This document shows positions 9,834-17,561 of a stretch of DNA of 64,000 bases, one piece after another. The notes beneath the pieces were generated by a model. It saw only the letters and a program-made list of their open reading frames with translations, was not told the origin of the DNA and searched no databases. This stretch comes from Roseibium album (lineage in GTDB: Bacteria; Pseudomonadota; Alphaproteobacteria; Rhizobiales; Stappiaceae), in NCBI RefSeq assembly GCF_001404515.1, contig NZ_CXWE01000009.1, positions 186,001 to 250,000 of the forward strand, in the 5' to 3' direction. How positions within the stretch are numbered: position 1 is the first letter of the stretch; the number at the start of each line of letters is the position of its first letter. A program made the translations under genes and the position numbers.

Positions 9834-11153
9834 CTATCGTTCGCTCAACGGATCTCCGATGGCGCGCGTGACCGGTTTCAACAGGTATTGCATGACAGAT
9901 TTCGAACCGGTGACAATCTTGGCGTCGACAACCATGCCGGGTGAAATCGTTTCTTCTTGTGACCCCTTGCCGATCATGTTGGACGACAATGGAATCTTGG
10001 CCTTGAAATAATAGTTGCCGTATTCATCTCTGAAACTTGATGCGGACACGACAGAAACTTCGCCCTTCAACGTCCCCTGAATGTTCGGGTCAAATGTCGT
10101 GACGGCTATCTCCGCCTCGTCGCCGACTTCCACATGCCCGATGTCTCTGGGGGATACCCGGACTTCCGCTACAAGGTTACTGTCGCTTGGAACGATTTCA
10201 GCGACCACATCGCCCGGAGCAACGACACTGCCAGGACCCTTGAGGTTCAGCGTCTTGACATGACCGCTGGCAGGCGCTCGGACGTATAGCCGGTCAAACC
10301 GGTCTCTTTGTTTTTCCGCCTCGAATGCCAGTTCACTGCGTTCCTGAACCACCCGACTGCGTTCTTCCGCCAGTTCTTCTGCTTCGACCGCGATGAAACG
10401 TTCCAGGCTTGCCTTGGCTTCAGCCAGTTGCGCCTCAGCCCGGCCTTTTCGTCCGATAAGTTCACTGAGTTCACTCTGCGCGATCTGGTGCGCTGACTTT
10501 GCGTCCAGGAAACGCCGCTTGGACGTATATCCCTGATCAAAGAGTGACTCCTGAATTGCGAATTTTTCCTGCTCGATTTCTACCTGCGTCCTTTGAAACG
10601 AGATTCGCTCAAGGACACTGGCCAGTTCAGCTTCCTTTTCGTTTATCCGAGCCTTCAATGCCTGCTGCTCTTGCTCGATAGCCTTCTTTTGAGCTTCCAG
10701 AGCGGCCTGCTGCGCTTCGCTGAAATCGAAGTCGCCGGAAAACCTCGGGTCTCCGTTCTTCTCTTCCCGAGAGTAGTTCGTTAGGCGTTGTTCTTCTCGC
10801 GCAAGGAACTGGAGCCTGGTGCGGACTTTTTCAAGGTCGTTTGAGGTTGCGGCTTCCTGCAGCCGGACAAGGGGTGTTCCCTTTTCGACCAGTTGCCCTT
10901 CTTCAACTAAAACTTCTGCAACGATGCCGCCTTCAAGATGGCCGACGGTCTGAATCTTGCCGGCAGGGACAATTTCGCCCGAAGCCTTGGCAACCTCACG
11001 TACCTGCCCAACGATGGACCAGCCGAGAAAGGCGGCAGCTCCAAGAGACAGCACCTGCAGGATGCGCCTGTAGGCGAAGGGCGGCGGCCCGTCTTCCAGT
11101 TCCAGGGGCATGTCCAGGGAATAATCTTGCTTGGCGGATTTTCGGGAAAACAT
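9834..11153 (-). CDS. HlyD-family type I secretion membrane-fusion protein
   Basis: This 439-residue periplasmic adaptor would link the inner-membrane ABC exporter to a TolC-like outer-membrane channel. One transmembrane helix lies near residues 30-50. A first lipoyl-like half follows (GEIVPAGKIQTVGHLEGGIV), then a long coiled-coil hairpin over about 95-285, rich in E, Q, K and A. The second lipoyl half begins at RAPASGHVKTLNLKGPGSVV and a beta-barrel domain runs to about 420. Length and order match the HlyD/PrtE family. It is convergent with the adhesin gene and shares its terminator. The ABC exporter gene sits beyond the adhesin, so the locus is split around its substrate. No specific regulation is visible. 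Confidence 0.92.
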   Translation of the reverse strand: MFSRKSAKQDYSLDMPLELEDGPPPFAYRRILQVLSLGAAAFLGWSIVGQVREVAKASGEIVPAGKIQTVGHLEGGIVAEVLVEEGQLVEKGTPLVRLQEAATSNDLEKVRTRLQFLAREEQRLTNYSREEKNGDPRFSGDFDFSEAQQAALEAQKKAIEQEQQALKARINEKEAELASVLERISFQRTQVEIEQEKFAIQESLFDQGYTSKRRFLDAKSAHQIAQSELSELIGRKGRAEAQLAEAKASLERFIAVEAEELAEERSRVVQERSELAFEAEKQRDRFDRLYVRAPASGHVKTLNLKGPGSVVAPGDVVAEIVPSDSNLVAEVRVSPRDIGHVEVGDEAEIAVTTFDPNIQGTLKGEVSVVSASSFRDEYGNYYFKAKIPLSSNMIGKGSQEETISPGMVVDAKIVTGSKSVMQYLLKPVTRAIGDPLSER

Positions 11154-11335
11154 GACGCTCTACTATCACTCGGTACCTATGGTGAGAACTGTGCGCCCTT
11201 AAAGTAAACATCTGCTGAATCAACTCGTTAGAAAGTCAGCACGATGTGCAGGACACACAAGTCTCATGGAGGAGCAACTGAGGTGTCGTCGTCGTTGGTT
11301 CTGTCAATGGTGTTGAACATGACCAGGCCGGTGTT

Positions 11336-11632
11336 TCATTTCTTCCTTGCCTCAAGGGGGCGCGCCGGCATCAAGGCCTCCCTGAAACTGGGATGGGGTA
11401 GACCTTCCTGAGACCATGTCCTTTGTATGGATCCAAAACCTCATCGGAGGTGGTCATCCGGAAGGATGGGACAACCCCAGATGGAGACGTTCTTCTTTCT
11501 GCGGGTGTAAACATCGCGTGCATGTTTGAGCGCCATGGCGGTGTCCGGTGCATGAGGGGACCCGACATGCCTGTGGTTCAGGCCGTACTGTCCCCGGATG
11601 AACGCTCCCCAAAGCGGCCATTCGCTTCCCAT
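11336..11632 (-). pseudogene. paaB: Decayed paaB-like gene (phenylacetyl-CoA epoxidase subunit B relic)
   Basis: The translation from an ATG at 11632 starts with SEWPLWGAFIRGQYGLNHRH and continues with MALKHARDVYTRR and VSIW. This is the PaaB pattern (WPLYEVFVRGKQGLSHRHVGS in intact family members). The frame breaks at a run of four C at 11475-11478. Removing one base restores VVPSFRMTTSDE and DPYKGHGLRKVY, which fits the PaaB middle. A compensating one-base loss near 11395-11398 restores HPSF and a stop at 11336-11338. Correcting both gives about 98 residues, close to the family's usual ~95. Changes such as WEVF to WGAF and GSLHA to GSPHA suggest real decay. No paaA, C, D or E lies nearby. 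Two homopolymer sequencing errors are the alternative explanation for the frame breaks. Confidence 0.78.
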
Positions 11633-11650
11633 CGTCCAGACTTTCGATCG

Positions 11651-12139
11651 TCAGGCGGCGGAACTATCACACGACTCAGTTCTCCAGAGGCCGGACGACT
11701 TTGCGTAGTCCCAACCAAATGCCTCGTCAGATGCGCCCTGGGTGTTGAGCATCTCAAGTCTTGCCAGGGCCTCATTCAAATCCGGTTTGTGCCCGGCGGA
11801 CACCGGCCACATGACGAAGTGCATCTTATCCATGGCATCAAACCACTCCGCCTTGCGTGCATAAATGCGCTTGTGGATCGTCTGGAATACAAATCGCTCC
11901 AGTGAATCGATATCTCTCCATACCGACATGTTGGCAATGATGTGCGGATCATTCATCACGACCACGTCTGTCGCGGTGGCATCAAGCTCAAGACGCCAGA
12001 TGAAGCCGTCACTGCGTTCAGCGGCGGCATTCACACGGTCGAGGTTGTTGACGAAATCAGCAATCCGCGGGTCGTTAATGTCGTGCTTGAGACGAGCGAT
12101 ATTCAACTCTGCCACGTGTTGATCTGCCATCTTGACCAT
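11651..12139 (-). CDS. DUF3291-family protein
   Basis: This predicted cytoplasmic protein of 162 residues has no known reaction. The sequence starts MVKMADQHVAELNIARLKH and contains SVWRDIDSLERFVF and WFDAMDKMHFVMWPV, which are features of the DUF3291 family (a ferredoxin-like, monooxygenase-like fold of about 140-150 residues). I chose the ATG at 12139 because GGGAAGGG precedes it; an upstream in-frame ATG at 12238 lies inside the operator-like region and would add an unlike, basic extension. The gene is divergent from znuA, with a Zur-like repeat in between, so shared zinc control is possible. It lies directly upstream of the paaB relic. Function is unknown. Confidence 0.8.
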   Translation of the reverse strand: MVKMADQHVAELNIARLKHDINDPRIADFVNNLDRVNAAAERSDGFIWRLELDATATDVVVMNDPHIIANMSVWRDIDSLERFVFQTIHKRIYARKAEWFDAMDKMHFVMWPVSAGHKPDLNEALARLEMLNTQGASDEAFGWDYAKSSGLWRTESCDSSAA

Positions 12140-12192
12140 TCCCACATTCCCTTCCCGACCTGACCCTGAAAGACGCTTGCGTGGATGATATG

Positions 12193-12225
12193 TGAACGTT
12201 ATAAAGTTACGCGTTATAAAATTAC
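12193..12225. promoter_or_regulatory. Zur-like operator between DUF3291 gene and znuA
   Basis: Two direct copies, GTTATAAAGTTAC (12198-12210) and GTTATAAAATTAC (12213-12225), lie 15 bp apart in the znuA promoter region. The core GTTATAA resembles half of the palindromic GTTATAAC-type Zur boxes of alphaproteobacteria. The first copy with its left flank forms a partial dyad around TTATAA. It could also reach the divergent gene. Zur binding is inferred from the zinc-uptake gene beside it. Confidence 0.5.
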
Positions 12226-12246
12226 ATCCACCGGACACCTTCCCGA

Positions 12247-13485
12247 ATGGCCTCTTTTATCATGATTTCAAATCCCGTTCGCAATTCAAAGCGCTTGCTT
12301 GCACAAACCGCAATCGCCGGATCCTTCGCGCTTGCGGCAACGACCATGTCTGCACATGCCGAAGCGCCTAATGTCGTGACGACCATCAAGCCGCTCCACT
12401 CGATCGCCTCGGCGGTCATGGAAGGTGTCGGCAAGCCGCACATCATCATCGATGGCGCTGCCTCGCCGCACGGCTTCGCGCTCAAGCCGTCCCAGGCGTT
12501 CCTGCTGCAGGGAGCCGACGTCGTTTTCTGGATAGGACCGTCCCTCTCTGCTTCGCTTGCAAAGCCCATCAGCGCCATGGCTGCCGATGCAACTACCGTT
12601 GAACTGATGGATGTGGCCAATATGGATCATCTTCCCTATCGCGAAGGTGCCAATTTTGACTCTCATGATCATGGAGATCATGAGGATCATGCGTCGCATG
12701 AAGATCACGATGAGCACAAAAAACACGCTGATCACGAAGAGCATGATGGTCATGATGAACACGCGGATCATGAGGATCACGGCGACCATAGTGAGCATGC
12801 GGATCACAAGGACCATGACGAACACGAAGAGCATGACGAACATGAGCATGAAGGTGCTGAAAAGGAACATGCGCATTCCGAACACGCCCATGATAGTGAG
12901 CACGAGCACGAAAAACATGCGGATGCAGGCCATGCTGACGAACACGGTCATGATCACGAAGGCGCAATGGACCCGCATATCTGGCTGAACCCGGACAATG
13001 GAATTGCCATTGCTGCTGTCATGGCAGAAACGCTTGCCAAGGCTGACCCGGACAATGCCGAAATCTACAAGAAGAATGCAGCCGCATTTGCAGAACGTAT
13101 TGAAACGCTGGAAACGAAAATCGCAGAGACGCTAAAGCCTGTCGAAGGCAAGAAATTTGTCGTTTTCCATGACGCCTACCATCATTTCGAACATCACTTC
13201 GATTTCGAAGCAAGCGGCGCGATAACAATTTCGCCGGAAACCGTCGCCAGTGCCAGCAGGGTTGCCGAAATACAGGATCAGATCAAGGATCTGTCCGTGA
13301 CCTGTGTTTTCCAGGAGCCACAATTCGATGCGAAACTGGTCGATGTCGTCCTGGAGGGAAGCGATGCCCGCAAGGGAACGCTCGATCCTCTCGGTACGGA
13401 ACTTGACAACGGGGCGGACCTTTATCCTGAACTTCTGTCCAGCCTGTCAGCCTCACTGAATTCCTGTCTTTCAGGCCAATCATGA
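12247..13485 (+). CDS. znuA: Zinc ABC transporter periplasmic binding protein ZnuA
   Basis: This periplasmic zinc-capture protein of 412 residues would deliver Zn2+ to ZnuBC. A signal peptide ends near residue 38 (AATTMSAHAEA). Metal-site landmarks of the cluster A-I family are ASPHGFALKPSQ, DPHIWLNPDN and FHDAYHHFEHHF, with a C-terminal Asp-containing strand (LDPLGTELD). Between the first and second ligand segments (about 139-239) is an exceptionally long acidic loop with about 33 histidines in about 100 residues. Such loops are typical of ZnuA but usually shorter. The ATG at 12247 is taken as start; an ATG five codons in would also leave the signal peptide intact. No znuB or znuC is adjacent, so the permease must be encoded elsewhere. 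A Zur-like operator lies just upstream, and a strong terminator follows. Confidence 0.93.
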   Translation: MASFIMISNPVRNSKRLLAQTAIAGSFALAATTMSAHAEAPNVVTTIKPLHSIASAVMEGVGKPHIIIDGAASPHGFALKPSQAFLLQGADVVFWIGPSLSASLAKPISAMAADATTVELMDVANMDHLPYREGANFDSHDHGDHEDHASHEDHDEHKKHADHEEHDGHDEHADHEDHGDHSEHADHKDHDEHEEHDEHEHEGAEKEHAHSEHAHDSEHEHEKHADAGHADEHGHDHEGAMDPHIWLNPDNGIAIAAVMAETLAKADPDNAEIYKKNAAAFAERIETLETKIAETLKPVEGKKFVVFHDAYHHFEHHFDFEASGAITISPETVASASRVAEIQDQIKDLSVTCVFQEPQFDAKLVDVVLEGSDARKGTLDPLGTELDNGADLYPELLSSLSASLNSCLSGQS

Positions 13486-13490
13486 GTAAA

Positions 13491-13523
13491 TGAAAACGCC
13501 GGGCGCGTTGCCCGGCGTTTTCA
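13491..13523. terminator. Bidirectional terminator between znuA and the L,D-transpeptidase gene
   Basis: A perfect 14-bp stem (TGAAAACGCCGGGC at 13491-13504 with its complement at 13510-13523) closes a GCGTT loop. It lies between convergent genes, with A and T runs at the stem base suiting both directions. Confidence 0.92.
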
Positions 13524-13545
13524 TGTCTGGTCGTTCGATTTTTTC

Positions 13546-15468
13546 TCAGCTCGCGTTTCTGGCCTTTTCCCGCGCTGCCTCGGTCTTTCCGATCGCTTTC
13601 AGCAAGTGGCGGTCGCGGTCGTAGATGTCAGAGTAGTAGGCGATCCCGCTGCCTTCCTGCTCCGGCCATGCGGTGAAGTAGGAAACATAAACAGGAATAT
13701 CGCCTGTTACCTGTTCCTGCTCGTTTTGCCCCTCGGCAATCCTTGACGCTACGTAGTCCTTCGACTTTCCAAGGACAGCGGCGGCCATGCCTTGAGGGTC
13801 GTGCAGCCTGATACAACCGTGGCTGAAAGCACGTACATCCTTGTTGAAGAGGTTTTTCGACGGCGTGTCGTGCATGTAAATATGATGCTCGTTCGGGAAC
13901 AGAATTTTGACAGCGCCGAGAGCATTCGAACGGCCGGGATACTGACGTACATTGATGGATTGCTGTTTGGCGGCGACTGCATACCAGTCCACCGACGCCG
14001 AAGAGACCTTCCGCCCTCTTGGTGTCGTGACTTCGTATCCGGCGCGGTCGAGATAGGACGGGTCACGTGCGAGTTTCGGCAACATTTCATTGACGATGAT
14101 CGAGTATGGCACCCCCCAGTACGGGTTGTACTCTACGACCTCGATCTGGTCGTAAAAGAAGTTTGTCTGGTTTGACTTTTTACCAACGACCACCCGCATG
14201 GACAACGGGTCCTCACCCGGGGCCGTGTAGGTCGCCGTGAATGCAGCCTGGTTGATGAACACCTTGCGCGCGCCGAGTTCCTCCGGGATCCACCGGCTGC
14301 GCTCCATCGCAAGTTCCACCTTGGCGATCTTGGCAGCGTTGGTCTCTCCGACCAGGGCATTGATCGTGTTTTTTCCGACGATCCCGTCCGGCGTCAGGTC
14401 AGCCTCCTTCTGAAAGGCCTTAACAAGTGCAATCAATTCCGGGGAATAAAGATCGCTGTCATCGTAGGCTGAAAGCGTCTCGGCATGTACAGTCAGCAGG
14501 TCCTGCGATCCGTTTTTTGCAATCGCAGCAACGATATTCTTCATTTCCGGGCTGGATTTGCCGGCTTTCAGGAATGTCCCTGGTGCGATGACAATCTGCC
14601 CGGCATCCTCATCTTCCGATTTCAGCCGTTCCAGTTCTGCAGTCAGCTTGCGGAAATGCTCGTTCTGCGGCTGATGGCCAGCCAGTTCTTCCGGGACGTC
14701 TGCTGCTTTTTCGAGATCCGAGAGGGCGCCGACCAGATCAACATCGTGTCGCGGCAGATCATGGTATTGCGAAATTCTGTTCGGGTCGACCCGGCCGCGC
14801 GTTGCGTCCAGCACATAGGTCATCGCCGCCGCACTCAGTTCCATTTCAAACCGCATCAACGCAGCTTCTTTTTCAGCCGCGTCGAGACCTGAAACAGCTG
14901 GGGGCGCAACAAAATAATCTTCCGGGACGAGTGCGAATTTGCCAGTCGCCGCCATGGCCTTGCGCATCTGCTCGGCCTTGGGTGTTGCTTGTCCGTCTTT
15001 CACCCAGACAAAATCTGGATGTTCCCTGTAATAGGCGATCAACGCTTCTCCGACTTCCGGCAAAACAGTCAGGGACAGTTCCTTGAGTGCCGGGCGTGCG
15101 CGGTCGAAGTTCGTAAGCACGACGGGTTCGACCGGAACAATGTCTCTTTCCACCGTTGTCGTGTCGGCAGGCTCGACGCTCGCGCCTGCCGGCTTGATCT
15201 CTGCGGTTTTCTTTTCAGAAAGCGGTGCGAGCGAAACAACTTTCCACTTGTCGGGTGTGTAGTTGAGATAGCGCGGTGCGGACACTTTCACCGTGGCGGC
15301 CTTTTTACGCAGCTGCTCCTGCTTCTGGCGTTCCTGCTGCCTGCGATGATTTTCAGGATTGAACAGGCGCTGAAACAGTCCCTGAGCGGCGGCGTGTTCG
15401 GTGCTTGCGACACCGAACCCCGTTGCAAGCACCGACGCCATGAGACAGGCCTTGATCGAGTTTTTCAT
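13546..15468 (-). CDS. Periplasmic murein L,D-transpeptidase (YcbB/LdtD type)
   Basis: This protein is predicted to form 3-3 crosslinks or attach proteins in peptidoglycan, using an active-site cysteine. The first residues from the chosen ATG form a signal peptide (MKNSIKACLMASVLATGFGV, then AAAQG). A basic linker follows, then a peptidoglycan-binding-like region with LVKAFQKEADLTPDGIVGKN. The C-terminal YkuD domain carries the catalytic motif SHGCIRLHDP and an upstream MHDTPSKNLF. The frame is open to an ATG at 15549, but that start would bury the signal peptide behind 27 residues, so 15468 is preferred (640 residues). Length and domain order match the large YcbB-like group rather than the short ErfK group. 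It stands alone and ends at the terminator shared with znuA. Confidence 0.9.
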   Translation of the reverse strand: MKNSIKACLMASVLATGFGVASTEHAAAQGLFQRLFNPENHRRQQERQKQEQLRKKAATVKVSAPRYLNYTPDKWKVVSLAPLSEKKTAEIKPAGASVEPADTTTVERDIVPVEPVVLTNFDRARPALKELSLTVLPEVGEALIAYYREHPDFVWVKDGQATPKAEQMRKAMAATGKFALVPEDYFVAPPAVSGLDAAEKEAALMRFEMELSAAAMTYVLDATRGRVDPNRISQYHDLPRHDVDLVGALSDLEKAADVPEELAGHQPQNEHFRKLTAELERLKSEDEDAGQIVIAPGTFLKAGKSSPEMKNIVAAIAKNGSQDLLTVHAETLSAYDDSDLYSPELIALVKAFQKEADLTPDGIVGKNTINALVGETNAAKIAKVELAMERSRWIPEELGARKVFINQAAFTATYTAPGEDPLSMRVVVGKKSNQTNFFYDQIEVVEYNPYWGVPYSIIVNEMLPKLARDPSYLDRAGYEVTTPRGRKVSSASVDWYAVAAKQQSINVRQYPGRSNALGAVKILFPNEHHIYMHDTPSKNLFNKDVRAFSHGCIRLHDPQGMAAAVLGKSKDYVASRIAEGQNEQEQVTGDIPVYVSYFTAWPEQEGSGIAYYSDIYDRDRHLLKAIGKTEAAREKARNAS

Positions 15469-15992
15469 CGCCGTTCGGAAGTGGTTTCCAGTGTCCGTTT
15501 CATGGAACCCGTTCACGCGCACGTCTTGTTTCATATCGCTTGCCTGCATTGCCTAAACCCACAAGTCAAAAGTCGGCCTGATGTCAGATCCGTTGCCCAT
15601 TCAGCCGGACACCACATCCTCTCTGCCGTCAAGAAATCGCCCGGAAGACCGTCCTTCCGCACCTTCTTCTTGCATCGGTTTCCGGCTCAACTCCGCACAT
15701 CTTTGCTGGAACTGTGACGCGAAACGCAAGAAGCAAACTGGTTAATACTATAACAGGCTTGATCAGGGGGTTAAGGGCAAGCGTCATTCACACCTTTTAA
15801 ATTCAATTCAGTGTGACGATTTTGTCTCTAAGAGAATATCCCCTGTGTTCGGTAGATCATTTTTTTAAATTGTATGAATAACTTAGTGCCAACAAAAAAG
15901 CTCTCACCCGTGATGTTCATCACGGCCACGCGGCGCTGTTAAAACTAGGAACGTGAGTACAAAACCGAACATTATTATCCGGAGCGCAGCGA
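15469..15992. other. Intergenic region with one inverted repeat
   Basis: No convincing coding frame is visible. It separates the L,D-transpeptidase gene from the divergent HELAH-motif gene. It is AT-rich around 15820-15900, which fits promoters for both. An 8-bp inverted repeat is listed separately. Confidence 0.5.
15908..15925. promoter_or_regulatory. Inverted repeat upstream of the HELAH-motif gene
   Basis: CCGTGATG and CATCACGG are separated by two bases, 67 bp before the ATG at 15993. A two-base loop is too tight for a hairpin, so a dimeric regulator site is the likelier reading. No known operator is matched. Confidence 0.35.
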
Positions 15993-16472
15993 ATGCCGTT
16001 TCAATTCAACATCGGGGATCACGTTTCGCCCCAGGCCGGATTCGTTGAATTCAGCGCGCCACAACACGACCAGTTGAAATGGTGCCGGAGCAAATTGTTC
16101 AAGATGGTTGCTGGAAACCTGAGCTGCGACGACTATTTCCGCTCACTGCCGAACAGCAGAACGCTCACCGACCTGATAAACGACAGCAGCATCTGGGTGA
16201 ATTACGGGCCGGGTATCGCAACACCGTTCTACGGCAAAACGTATTCTGCCTCCGGCGAAATAGGTATTGCGGACAGCGCTTTCAGGATGGGCCGCTGGAC
16301 TGTCCTTGCAACGATCATCCATGAGCTTGCCCATGTAAATGGTGCGCCCGGTCGGGGTGGAGATACGCGCGCTGAGGAGGCGGTCTATCATTGCGGGCTG
16401 GGAACTTCAGACGCGTATTACGGTCTCGACGAGGTTCCTGGAACACCCTGCTATCCGGAATACGGAGACTGA
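15993..16472 (+). CDS. Small uncharacterised protein with zincin-like HELAH motif
   Basis: I cannot assign this 159-residue protein to a named family. It has a HExxH-type motif, IIHELAHVNGAPG, near residue 110, followed about 12 residues later by RAEEAVYHCG. The spacing to the downstream EE resembles a gluzincin, where two His and one Glu bind zinc. The domain before it is compact (VNYGPGIATPFYGKTY, then GEIGIADSAF). Four cysteines are spread along the chain, so disulfides are possible if it is exported. No signal peptide or transmembrane segment is visible. GGAG stands about nine bases before the ATG. It may be a small metallopeptidase; activity is inferred from the motif only. Confidence 0.7.
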   Translation: MPFQFNIGDHVSPQAGFVEFSAPQHDQLKWCRSKLFKMVAGNLSCDDYFRSLPNSRTLTDLINDSSIWVNYGPGIATPFYGKTYSASGEIGIADSAFRMGRWTVLATIIHELAHVNGAPGRGGDTRAEEAVYHCGLGTSDAYYGLDEVPGTPCYPEYGD

Positions 16473-16527
16473 AAACAATGTGCCGCCCGGAGCCATCTGA
16501 CCGAAGGCTCCAGGCCGAAAACATGCC

Positions 16528-17052
16528 CTAGAACGGGATTTCGTCGTCCATCGGACCGGCACCACCGCCACCGGATCCGCCAAATCCGCCGCCACCGGAA
16601 CCGCCGCCATGGCCGCCACCGCCGAAACTTCCGCCGCCGCCGCCGCCGCCCTGGGATTCATTGCCGTAATCAGGAAGGCCGCCGGACTGACCGCCTTCGC
16701 CACGCCCGTCGAGCATCGTCAGATTCGAATTGAATCCCTGCAGCACGACCTCGGTTGAATAACGGTCCTGACCGGACTGGTCCTGCCACTTGCGCGTCTG
16801 GAGCTGACCTTCCAGGTAGATCTTGGAGCCCTTGCGCAGGTATTGCTCTGCGACCTTGCAAAGTCCCTCATTGAAGATGACCACGCGATGCCATTCGGTT
16901 TTCTCCCGGCGCTCGCCGCTGTTTCGGTCCCGCCAGGATTCAGATGTGGCAATACGCAGGTTGGCGATAGGCCTGCCATCCTGTGTCCGGCGAATTTCCG
17001 GATCAGCACCCAAGTTGCCGACCAAAATGACTTTGTTGACGCTACCCGCCAT
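16528..17052 (-). CDS. ssb: Single-stranded DNA-binding protein
   Basis: SSB coats single-stranded DNA in replication, repair and recombination. The first ~110 residues form the OB fold (NKVILVGNLGADPEIRRTQD, REKTEWHRVVIF, YLRKGSKIYLEGQLQTRKW). A linker very rich in glycine follows. The protein ends DDEIPF, the acidic tip that recruits partner proteins. At 174 residues it matches alphaproteobacterial SSBs. It is divergent from uvrA, the classical ssb-uvrA arrangement. A LexA-box-like direct repeat lies 34 bp before its start, suggesting SOS control. Confidence 0.97.
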   Translation of the reverse strand: MAGSVNKVILVGNLGADPEIRRTQDGRPIANLRIATSESWRDRNSGERREKTEWHRVVIFNEGLCKVAEQYLRKGSKIYLEGQLQTRKWQDQSGQDRYSTEVVLQGFNSNLTMLDGRGEGGQSGGLPDYGNESQGGGGGGGSFGGGGHGGGSGGGGFGGSGGGGAGPMDDEIPF

Positions 17053-17085
17053 CCTGCACTCCTGTTTGTTCTCGCAGCTATTCCG

Positions 17086-17100
17086 GTTCCGCGATTGTTT
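17086..17100. promoter_or_regulatory. Possible LexA box upstream of ssb
   Basis: GTTC-N7-GTTT matches seven of eight defined bases of the alphaproteobacterial LexA site GTTC-N7-GTTC. It is 34 bp before the ssb start. Binding is inferred. Confidence 0.45.
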
Positions 17101-17345
17101 CCGGAACTTGTTTTAACGGAACCATTCTGCCCGCCTTGGCGCTAGAAAGCAGAACCGTAGCGGCACTCCAACCGTTTCGCCCATGTTTTCGTTCACGTGC
17201 ACCCATTTTCCACAAGGCAAAGGAATTGATGCGCATGAAATCGCGGAATTTTGTGCCGTTTTCGCAACCGACACCTCGTTCATCGTTCCACACCACCTGA
17301 AAATCGAGATACAATGCCGTCGACAACCGTTTTTTTCCGTTATAT

Positions 17346-17360
17346 GTACTTGTTTTGTTC
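17346..17360. promoter_or_regulatory. Possible LexA box on the uvrA side
   Basis: GTAC-N7-GTTC matches seven of eight defined bases of GTTC-N7-GTTC. It lies in an AT-rich stretch about 200 bp before uvrA. A long 5' leader would be needed, so this is weaker than the ssb-side site. Confidence 0.35.
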
Positions 17361-17561
17361 TTATCACTTCTATAAAAAAGTTGCAATCGAACTGAGCAAA
17401 TATGCGTGTTTCCATCCGATGACCAATTCACCCGACTGGATGTTACGCGGTTAGCTGCTATATCGGGAAAATGACAGACGGGTTCGGGATCACCAACCCT
17501 CAATGCAGATAGACCAGCGGCAGGCGTTCGGCTTGCTGCATGTTTCGCAGGAAAATCAAGA

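Larger units (their letters stand above)
17053..17561. other. Divergent ssb/uvrA control region
   Basis: This 509-bp gap holds no convincing coding frame. It must contain the promoters of both genes. Two LexA-box-like repeats are listed separately. The stretch 17330-17395 is AT-rich. Confidence 0.6.

Noticed and set aside
11423..11905. 160-codon plus-strand frame near the paaB relic
   Set aside because: It overlaps the relic and the DUF3291 gene on the other strand and matches nothing known.
15908..15925. Inverted repeat as a transcription terminator
   Set aside because: The loop would be only two bases, and no T run follows, so an operator is the better reading.
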